Positions 49,101 to 60,772 of a DNA stretch of 64,000 nt are shown one piece after another. How positions within the stretch are numbered: position 1 is the first letter of the stretch; each line of letters begins with the position of its first letter. The notes under the pieces were generated by a model. It did no database searches. It had not been told where the DNA came from and saw only the letters and a program-made list of their open reading frames with translations. Source of the stretch: Cristatella mucedo (Eukaryota; Bryozoa; Phylactolaemata; Cristatellidae); NCBI GenBank assembly GCA_009760855.2, contig WPIO01000006.1:1651501-1715500 (forward strand), read 5' to 3'. Position numbers and translations under genes: made by a program.

Positions 49101-52100
49101 CGTACATAAATTCATTGACAAGTCTAAAATGTGAACTAAGCAATGCAGCTACCATCGAGTGAAATTGATGATACAACCGAGCTTTCGTTATGTTCTAGTA
49201 ACGATGACGTAACTGCCACTTGGTGCAGTATAGTAATCTAGGCAGATGATAAGCTCAACAATGGGTGTTAATTATGCTGTTGGCGGGTGGCTTGCAAACC
49301 AACAGGGACTGGTCAACATGGAGATTTACATGGGATTAGATAGATTTACATTACAACACGGAGTAGGGAAGAAGAAGCAAGCACCTAGCAGCTTGTGGCA
49401 CCAGTTTCGAGGGCGACTGCCAAGTCGGACAGCGATCAGCGAATGATCAAAGTGCATGGGCTGCTTGCCTGAAGGACACTCTCTCGTAAGGCATACAGCC
49501 CGAGAAAATTGCCTTAACGACAAAACGGCTGCTTATCTCTAGCAGGCCAAGAACTGGTGCGACGGCATACATCTGCGATAAACAGTGGTCAATATCCTGC
49601 AACCAGGTGGGCCACGGAGCGCACGTGTCTTTCTTTGCTTACATACCTGGGTAAGAGCGGTAAGCTCCTGGCGAGTTGTCAATGATAAACGTACTTGATA
49701 AGTCATCATTAACTAACCTCAGGTCTTTACTGTAGCAGTTACTCACAAGCTGACAGTGCTGAAAACGAAAGGCATATAGCAATAAGAACACTGCATTGGC
49801 AGTACAAAATCGAACCAGCTTGTGAGTAGACAAGCTGGTTCGATCGAACACCAAAGCAAAGCCAGAAACACTGGCTACTGGTAACATTCCAGACGAAAAT
49901 GCAAGACACACCTAGAAAAAAAGCATACCAGGGGCACTGCCAAAACATCTGCCCAGACTACCAGCTGTAGGGTTTGCATGATTTAAATACCTAGACAGTC
50001 AGCAGGTCTTAAAATTACGTACCAGCACAAGACGTCAACAAGTACATCTTCTAGAAGTCAATGTAAGGCAGCGGTTCTCAAACTGTGGATCGCAAGCCCT
50101 TTGAGGATCGAACGACCCTCTCACAGGGGTCGTCTAAGACCATCAGAAAACATGCATTTCCACATTTTGAACACAAAAATTTATGGTTGGGGTCGCCACA
50201 ACATGCGGAACTGTATTAAAGGGTTGCGGCATTAGGAAGGTTGGGAGTCACTGATGTAAGTCATCGTCATTCTCGGCCTTCCGACCTCAAGCGCTACTAG
50301 CCTTACTATCGTTTCTTGTTCCGTGGAAAATTTTCTTCCGAAAATCGAAGCTCTTGCTAACATCGTATATGGAAACCGATACAGCTAAGACCTATTCAAA
50401 GCATGTTATCATTGAGCTTGCTACCACTATTCATTCGATCGCGCTTCCTCTGCAGCAAATTTAAAGTGCCTAGAAAGAGATTAAGTTCTCTGGGGGTGCA
50501 ATACAGATATATTGTTATTATTGCCGTGTGGCTCAGTTCTGCCATAATAATAACAATAGTAATAATAATAAGAGAACTAAATCTCTTTGAATTGCACCTT
50601 AAATGTGCTTACAAGGAAGCATGTAAATCCGTTAGTGATAACGAGCACCACATCCGAATAAAGGGCGATTCACAAGTACAGCAAATCCTGTGAGGATCAG
50701 GTGGAACTATAGTTTTTCTTTAAATGTCATCAAGTCAGAGGACGTCGTGAGATCAGTCAGTCGATAGTGAATTCAGGTATTGTGACCATACGAAACGAAT
50801 GTGCGGTCTCAAAAGGATTTAAGGTTGGTTTGATGCACAGCCAAACGACTTGGCTCGGAACCAGCAGGCGGTACGATGCAAGCCTGATTAGGAAGTATTT
50901 CAGATAGGTAGGCTGAAGCCAGAGAATCAAGGGACCTATAAGTTAGTGATAAAACCTTGATGTCAATACTCTGCTTAATGGTGAGCCAGCACATGTCGGC
51001 GAGAAGCTGTACGATGTGGCGATTGCAATGTTTACGAGGGATAATCCTAGCTGCAGAGTTGTGTACCCACCGTAAGAGTCTTTTTGCAAATGCCGCAGGT
51101 CTGAGAATAACGAGTTACAGAAGCTGAGACGGGTTTCACAAATGCGTGGATCAACTGGAATGCGGTATCCTTAGCCAAGCAGGCACGAGTTTTTCAGTGT
51201 CACGCAGCTGCTACTAGGTTGACCGATCAGCTGATACTGAAGATACGGGAGCCACTAGACCTCGGTAAGGAGAGAGTAATGTGGAAGTTGAAACGTTCAG
51301 GACAGACAAGCCTAGCTGCAGAATCATTCACCAACTATAAGCATGTAATTGCACGGGTAGCAAGACCAATTAGTGAGCTACAAAAGTCTACATGGGATGT
51401 CGCGAATGCATGAACCTGCTTGGCTCATATTCTTACCGTAAATACATAAATACAAAATCGCAATACCAGTGAAGCAGCCACCTGCCATCTCACTACTGGG
51501 ACCAAGGCACTCTTCCTTAAATACCAGCCACATCTAAAAGCCTAAATCCTCAACAAAATGAAAAGCAGGATGGTGACACTAACAAACACCTGCCTTGTCT
51601 CCTGCCCCCCAGCAGCAGCTTGACTTGTTTCCATTCTTGGGCAGTCCTTATCACGAGGCTTTGAAAAACCTGCCAAGAAATGCTTGGGCAATGTCAGCTA
51701 GTACTAATCGGCTGGTAAGCTTACCACCCTAGGACGATGTGAGAGAGTTTTCGTGTGTCAAACAATGCTGATTCAGAAGCACCACCCTAACCCGGATGAG
51801 ATGGTGTGGTAAGCTCTACTATATGAGGTGAAGGCCGGCTGCTAACTCTAAACCAGGGGTCACTCGATGAAAAAAAAAGATCTTTCGTATGAAAGCAAAG
51901 CAGCTGATGAACGAGAGTGACATATGTGGATTCAACAAAAGGTCTCCTACCGATTAATAGCTGTCTTGCCCTCTCTCGATTTGCATCTGAGACATGGCAG
52001 TATAACAGGCACCGACTGCCTTCAAAAAGAAGTGGGACTCCCAAACCCCTGGACACGAATTTGACTGCACTTGGAAGTTTTCCATAAAGACGAATAGAGC

Positions 52101-55100
52101 TTACAGAACGGTGTTAGTTGGCTAGTGAGCAAAAACGATTGGTTTGATGGGCATGAATAAGTTGTAGTTGAGCTGGAAATGCATCTGTTGCACATCGTGA
52201 GTGCATATGCATGTTAGACAGCAATCCCAAAGACAAGTAAGTACACGATGTGCTGTAAGGCCTTCACCGTTATCAGACAGAAAACAGGTGAACTCCCACG
52301 TCTCTGCAGCTGGTGTTCTGATTTTCGAGTAGCTCAATATTCATGCCAGCTGACAAAGCACCTGCATAAACAACACGTTTAACAGGAGCTACACCGTGAA
52401 AGGCAAGAGCAAAAAGATCAATCCGGCCCACTCGGCATTTGCTAAAGAAATCATGACACACCGATTTCCCGGCCGGCGGCAATTTGTATACATCAGTGAT
52501 CACTGATGTTGCCTTCAAATCCCCCGAGCTCTGATTATCCGAAGTGCAGAGTCAATGCTCGACAATATTAACACACTCATGCATATTAGCATATTATTTT
52601 TAAGCATCCGATATTGTTTTGGCATAGAAAGCTTCATAAATCAGTCATACATGGCATCCAAAAAGGCTGAAGAAGACATTGCTATGGTCGACAAACCCCC
52701 TAAGCTGTTTCTTATAGCAAATCGTTTGCAACATGATCACCTCAGGCAGGGGTCCCGGATAATTAGACAGTTTGGCATAGCTGGAGGAGTAGGGATTGGC
52801 TGGTTTTGCTTACAGTGAGGCACCTTGAACTGCAGAGGCACAGATGCACAACGCAAAGACGACACAGCAGGAGTACATAGATCTTGCCTCTGCTCGCGAT
52901 AAAAAAAAATACGATGTTGAGCAGCTAAGCCACATACAGTGTTGAGCAGAAGCTGCAGCTCACATCTGTCACACTGCATCCACTGTTAGCCTGACACACT
53001 AAAACACATACCTAGGGAAAAATGTGCTTCTCTAATTAATTCTGACGGCTGGACGTGATGGTAATCCAACGTATTGTCAGCCCATTTTAAAGTTCTCTGG
53101 AGACTAACGAAGCAGTCGGCAAGCCAACAGAAAAGAAACTTGCACACAACTTGAATAACCAGTCACTAAATCATGTAGAGGACACCACGGTGGCTTCAGC
53201 AGCCGACCGGTACCGAATGTGAATGTAACATAAAGCTCTGGTGCTGTGCAGCGTATGAAGAATGCAGAATTTTCATGGTTGGCCGGCAGACATTCAGAAC
53301 CAAGCCCATTCGGTCTATTTCTGAAAGTCTGCAGGACAGCTTTTTGTTCGACTAGCCCTAGCCAAGCAATCAGTGCTGAGGATTACTAGGCCAAATAGAC
53401 TCGGCTCGACAGACCGATGCTTCAGAATACATCTAGAATCCCCACAGTGTCACTATAGCCAAAGCGGTATCTCATGTGGGTATGCGTCCGGGCACACAGA
53501 CATGCACTTAAGTGGGGGCATACACCTGCATGCACGTGCACACACTCGCCCACTTGGCCGGCAGGTGAACACGTTCCCTTGTGTACACACTCTAAGCACA
53601 AACTATGCAAGCATCACTGCCTGACCAGACAACCGAAAAGCTTAGTGCCATGATGGCCATGATATAAGGTGATCGGGTGCCTCTGCACGATCGGTTGCAT
53701 TACTTGATGCATGGTAAGTCGTGATCGGCCTTCAATCTGATAGGATCGACCTTCAATCATATGATCAGCCTTCAAACTAATATGGTCTCCCACATTGACG
53801 TTAGTGACAGTGCGGTATGACGAGAAGCTGATAAGGGAAAGTAGCTAGACAAGCAGGTCACCAACGGTCAGCAAAGATTAGAGAGCCAACCAGCCGTGAT
53901 ACCACACACGGCCCACGCTCCAGCAGCCTGAGAACCCGAGCAAACTCGACACTCTTCTTACACTGCTGGCTGGTTGGGGGCAGGCAGCCGAGTCTTACAA
54001 CAAAAGAACCACAGCTTGAGTGAATGCATTGAGACCAACCGACTTACTATGAGATAGCTGGTGTCAGTGTTACTTCCCGAGACAGCACGACGGTGGACAG
54101 CAATTATTGCTTATGGCTCAATCGATAATAGAGACCAAAACAGTGCATGTCCTTTGGCAACCAGGCTATTACCAGAGCCTGTGCAACCACTATTATCTTA
54201 CCTTCCCCAACCCACTTGAGTCTCCAGCTCTTACAAGAAATAAATACCCATGGGATTAGTGAAATGCCAGGTATCAAACAGTCAAAAGAAAAACAAATAT
54301 GATGCTATGGCCAGCATGCTAAAGCAAACATGACATCACTCGAGCCTTAGGCTTGTTAAGACATCTGGCTAGCATACAGCATTAACTATGCACGTGTACG
54401 CACGCAAAGCAAACCCGAAAAAAGGCATGCTAGTTGGGCCACAGGGAAAGCTGACCGAAACAGATGTGTCTTTAGCTGAGACTCAAAAGATGCGAGGTCA
54501 TTGCAGGTAGTTACATAATAATAATAATAATAATAATAATAATGCACTTGATAAAGTGCCCTCAGAGAACTCAATTTCTTTCTAGGCGCTTTACATTTGC
54601 TGCAAGGGAAATGCGATTGAATGGTGAGTAATATCAAGTTTGATGAACAACATGAATAACATGGTTAGGGGTGACATGCACACGGTCAGCGTGCAAATGT
54701 GGTTAGTGGCAGCATGCAGTGTCAGCAAGCATAAGCACATAAAGGACAAATCAAAGGGACCCACTAAACGCTGTCCTAAATAGGTGTTTTTAGTTTCTTT
54801 TTAAATGTGGTCAAGTCAGGGGATGACGTGACGCAAGTCGGAAGTGAGTTCCAGGCTTTGGGACCATACGAACTAAATGCACGGTCTCCAAAGGGTTTGA
54901 GGCTTGTATCAGGTATTGGTAAAGTGTTGGATTCCGAAAAGCGAGTGCCACGATCCTTAGCCAGGCGGGGGAGTATTTCGGATAGGTTGGCTGAAGCCAA
55001 AGAATGAAAGAACCTAAAAGTGGTGATATAACACTAAAGTCGATTAGTTGCTTGACTGGTAGCCAGTCCAGGTCAGCTAGAAGTGATGTGGTGTGGCAAC

Positions 55101-57085
55101 TGCTACGCTCACGACAGACAAGCCTAGCTGCAGAGTTTTGCACCGACTGTAGGCCTGTTTGCACAGGCCGGTAGACCAGCAAGCATGAGTTACAGAAGTC
55201 AAGACGGGATGTCACAAATGCATGGACCAACTTAGATGTGGTATCCTTATCTAAACTAGCCAGACTTTTAGCAATGTTATGTGGCTGAAAGTAGGCAGGC
55301 TTGACTGTGGAGCTGATGTGGTCGTATAACGAATGGTGACCGTAGCCATAAGTATGTTATAAACTTTCGGTCTTACAAACTGAAGGCTCGATTACCAAAG
55401 GATTTCAATATAGAGTATGTGGGGACTGCAGATGACTAGCTGCTGAGGGGAGGGTGGTTCGAAAGCACACTAGAGGACCAATGAGGTCGGATAGGCAGGC
55501 TGGTGCAAGTTAACAACGATACCTACAAGTCCTGTAGAGGATCTTGAAATCGATTGGGTGCTAGATTGAGAGCCAGTGAAGCTCACACAGAAGTGGTGTG
55601 ATGTGGCAGCTTTGCCGTTGTCCAGAGACCAGCCGAGTTTCAACACCAGTCGCATACAACTATGTGTGCAGGCCCGGGAGTAAGCAGTAAATTGCAGTGA
55701 TCAGTGACACAGATGTCATAAACGTGTGAACTAGTTTTGACTGACTGCCATACTCTTATCTAAGCAGACCCTCATTGACTGACTGCCATACTCTTATCTA
55801 AGCAGACCCTCATTTCAGTGAGGCATTCGCACTGTGCCATAGAAACATCGAAGCCGATGAAAGGAAGAAGGAAAGCGATGGGACATGAGCACTCAGTCAG
55901 GAGTGCCACTGCACACTTTAAACATAGGCGTGCTGAGGTGCACAATGACACAGCCACGCGAGCATATGCAGGCATGCTCATTCGCCAAAGTGGATATACG
56001 CTAACCGGGATCGCTTTTTATAAGTTGATACATTTGGCCCAAATATTGGTCAACGGCTCGGTGGCTTCCACACAGTCTATCAGCTGTCTATGCATGTCAC
56101 CCTCTGATCAGGTACATGCAAGCCAGGCGAAAACTGACGAGGTCAGAATGTGAAGCTCGAAAGGTCACACGCCAGAACTGCCAGCCACTTTGTGATGCAG
56201 CCAGACAGGGCTGCAACGACGATGACTACATAGGACGTGCAGATTTCATAGCAAGCATTCTACGAGCAGGGCAAAGTGGCCATACTTCGTCAATGCTGAG
56301 TATGACTGACTGACACAGAGGGATTCAAGAGCATCCCTCAGGACAAACCAAGGTGCCTGCTGACAGCTTCCGGCCTACGTCTGCCGCCAAGGCACAGCGA
56401 GCACCATCGAGTCACACGTGCTGCTACGGCAGAAAACAGCCAATCGGTGGCAGTTGCTGCTGCTGCCGCACTGGCTCGATCACCAAGCCTCCGCCTGCCG
56501 CCCTCACCAATAGAGCCAGCCAGCAGCAGAGTGTGGCCCGCCCCAGACAGCTCTGGATCTCGTGTGGTTACCACTTGGCAGTGCACCGGTCAGCTGCCAA
56601 GGTCATGAGAGGCTCTCGCCGGTGCGTGTGCTAGGGGGGGTGAAGCGAGGCAGAGGAGCAGCACTCCTCGTACCTGCCGGTAGAAGCGCCGCAGCAGCAC
56701 TCCTCGTCCACTGTCGAGCCGGTCAGCTACTGCAGCCCCGTACATCTCTAAGCTGGCAGTGAAGACGACCAGGTCATACCACTGGCTGACCAAGTCTAGG
56801 AAAAAGTCGACGTGGGGCCTCTTGTGCACGAAAAATCGCACCGGGTGGCGGTCGATCACAACCTACCAAACAGCAAAACATCGGCTGACACGGCAAGCTT
56901 ACAGTTGTAATTGCAATGCGCCACGGCACAGCGCAGCACGGCGAACCAGCACGAGGTCATCGATAGAGAGCTAGACAGACACAGACAGACAGAAATAGAG
57001 ATGGAGAGACAGACAGGGAGACAGAGATACAGGGCGACAGAGATGGAAAGACAAACAGAGAGCGGCCGAGAGAGAGAGAGAGAGT

Positions 57086-57179
<94 letters not shown>

Positions 57180-60100
57180 CTTCTGCAGGTAGCCCAAACA
57201 AGTACTTGAGACATATGAGCCTCTGCTTGACGAATGAGCCTGAGTTCGTGGCAAGAGCTGCCGTAAGCACAGGAGCAAATCAAGCTTACTTTGCAGGTGC
57301 CAACGAACCTGAACTAGCAGCACCAAGTCACTAGTCATACCTGCACTCTTCCCTGGCGATGCAGCAACCCACACAAGATTAAAAAGCCGCGCGAACGCAG
57401 AGCAAAGTGCACAGGCAGTTCTGGCTTCGTTCCAGCCCATAAGTTTACCTTGACCACAAAATCGGGAGGCGTGCCTGGCTTCACGGTCTGCCGTATGACT
57501 CCATCGTGGTGGGAGTGTATCAGCGTTTCGTCCAGGTCCAGCACAAGCACCTTCCTGTTAACTATGCCTGCGTGACAGAACAGCCCTTGTGACAAAGAAA
57601 TGACCATGAAACCACGAGACAGGTCATAAGCCACACCAAACAAGCTCAGCATCATAAGGGTAAGTCTCCACGGTGCAAACTAGTGACTCCCTAGTGCATT
57701 GCTAGACTACAAGGGGAGGGGCTTGTAGGAGATAGCAAAATTAGCAGCTCTGACCCAACTTCAAGCCATGGCTTTTCAGTGAGCATAGCCGTTGTCAGAG
57801 CTCACTCAGAAAAAACCGTTCGCAAGTACCTATTCGTAGGGAAGCCAGCCACTGCCTACAAGCACACGAGCCCTAGAGCTAATGCTCGCACCTCTGCGTC
57901 CATGCTGTGCTACAACAGCTCCGGAACCTTGTCTTGGCTCCCTTGCTGAGCACAAATTGTAACGACTCTCCAGGATGCCATCAACAATTTGGGGGAAGGA
58001 GACAAAGCCAATTCTCTCTCTCTCTCTCTGTCTGTCTGTGTGTGAGTGTTTGCTCTGAATGGGCATATGTGTACAATAATAATAATAATAATAATATATT
58101 TGTATAGCAACCTCGGATAACTTAATCTCTTTCTAGGCCCTTGACATATGCACCAAAGGAAGCGTGTCCATATGGTTAGTGGTAACATGCACAGGGTCAG
58201 CATGCATAATATAAGCACACAAAGGACATATGGCAAGGACCAAGGAAATGCTGTGAGAATGTGTGCATCTTAGCTTGGGAGCATATGAACTAATGGCACG
58301 GTCTTGAAAAGACTCGAGGTTGGTTTAAGGTACAGCTAAAGGACTTGAGTCAGAAAAGCCGTTGGATGATACCTAGCCAGATTTAGGAGTAGTTCTGATC
58401 GGCAGGCTGGAGCACGAGCATGAACAAAGATACAAGTGACAAAACCCTGAGGTATAGACACTGCTTCATGATGAGTCAGTGCACATCGGCGAGAAGTGGT
58501 GCAATGAGGCAACTGCCACGTTGACGAAAGACAAGCCTAGCTGCTGAGTTTTGCACCAAGCTGTAAGCGACAGAGTGCACAGGCCGGAAGACCTGCAAGC
58601 AGTAAGTTAGAGAAGCCAAGACGAGATGTCACAAATGCATGGATCAAAATGGATATAGTATCCCTGTCTAAGCAGGCCCGTATTTTTTCAATGTTACTTA
58701 GTTGAAAGTAGGCAGACTTGACGGTGTAGCTGATGTGGTCGTCTAGTGAAAGGTCACTTTGGAGCAGAACACTCCAATTTTGTGCAGATGCTACAGAAGA
58801 TGTAATAATAATAATAATGCACTTGACAAAGCGCTCTCGGAGACCTCAATCTCTGTTTAGGCGCTTCAGATTTGCTGCAAAGGGAAGCGCGATTGAATGG
58901 TGAATAATATCATGCTGAAAGTAGGCAGACTTGACTGTGGAGCTGTGGTCGTCTAACGAGAGGTCGCTTTGGAATATGACACCTAGATTTCGAGCTGATG
59001 CAACAGGAGATATGCTGGCAGAGCCAATTTTGAGCATCAGCCTTTCCAATTTCTGAATCACACTGGGTTTTCCCATAACTAGTAAGTTAGTTTTATCATC
59101 GTTTAGTTTTAGAAAATGTGCTGCCATCCATGTGCGGATGTCATCAATGCATGCAGCAAGTGAGTTGAGAGAATTCGAGGTGCTCGAAGGCTGGGAGGGA
59201 TCAAAGCAAAGGTACAACTGAGTGTCATCCGCATAGAAGTGAAAGCCTAGATTGTGCTTGGCAATCACATCAGCAAGAAGGAGAGTATAAACCGTGAAAA
59301 GAACCGGACCTAGCATGGAGCCCTGAGGATGTGCAAGCAGAGCCGATTTTTAGAGGTAAGTATTCCAATTTACGATTCACCCTAGGTTTGCCCATAACTA
59401 GTGAGTTGATGCTATTGTCATTCAACTTGATAAAGTTTGCAGCCATGCAAGTGCAAATGTCAGCAATTCATGCAGTGAGAGCGTAGAGAAAGTGTGATAA
59501 GTTGGAAGGATGGGAAAGATAAAAGCATGGGTATGTGTTAAAGCCTATATTATGCTTCGAAATTACATCGGCAAGAGTGAGAGTATATCTCGTAAAAAGA
59601 AGTAGACAAAGCACAGACCCCAGGGATACTAGTACTTGAGAGGCTCTTCGGTGATCTTTGCCCGTTGACATCAATACTCGGGAGTCTCCTAATGAGATAT
59701 GTCCTAAACATTACAGTGCAGTACTAGCGATGCCCAGGCAAGATGAGAGGCGCATGATAAGACTTGATGATCACTAGTGTCAAACGCTGCCAAAAAATCA
59801 AGCTAAACATGCATAGAATCTTTACCAATGTCTGCATTAGTGAGATCGTCATGCACCCAAGCAATACCGACTCAGTAAAGTGATTAGCTCAAAAACCTGC
59901 ATATGTGTGAATGTGTGAGCACGTGTACGTGTGTGTGTGTGTGCGTGCGCGTGTGAGCACGTGTACGTGCGTGCGCGCGCATGCGCGTGCGCGCGTGCAT
60001 GTGTGCGTGTGAGCGCGCATGCGTGTGCTCGCATGCGCGCGCTTGCACGCGTCTGTATGTGTGCGCATGTTATGTGTGTGAGCCTTTTTGCATGTGCAGG

Positions 60101-60246
60101 CAAGTGTGCATGCACACATGCACTAATGCTTGTCACGGGCACTGGAGCCTGCTGCTCCATGCTCCATCGTGGGGAAGCCTGTGAAATGCAAAGCCGGGGC
60201 CTAACATTCTCTTTCTACACAGGTTCAGCCATGGGCCGAATCCGAC

Positions 60247-60279
<33 letters not shown>

Positions 60280-60721
60280 GTTGATATAGCGCCCACAGAG
60301 AACTCAATCTGTTTCTAGGCACTTAAAATTTGCTGCAAAGAAAGCACGATCGAAAGATTAGGGGTAGCATGCTGAATACGCAAGAATAACATGGTTAGCA
60401 GTGGTGACATGCACAGGGTCAGCATGCAAGTATGGTTAGTGGCAGCATGCAGAGTGTCTGCATGCATAAGCAGATAAAAGACGAATCACAGGGATCCACT
60501 AAATGCTGTCATAAATAAATGCATTTTCCTCCAGCATTGGAGGTTATGGATACAAATCTGGAGAACTAGTCCTATTCCTTGTTTTTATCCATCCAGCTTG
60601 AATATGTCCTGTTCAAGCTATTAGAGCGCCATATGTACTGCACACCATCTTCCTGGGCTTGGAATGTGCTTTCAGCAGAACACCAGCTCAGTATTTATGC
60701 CTTTGATAAGTTACCGACTGA

Positions 60722-60772
<51 letters not shown>

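Noticed and set aside
53422-53624. Cys/His-rich frames on both strands
   Set aside because: They come from a short CA/TG-rich patch and match nothing recognisable.
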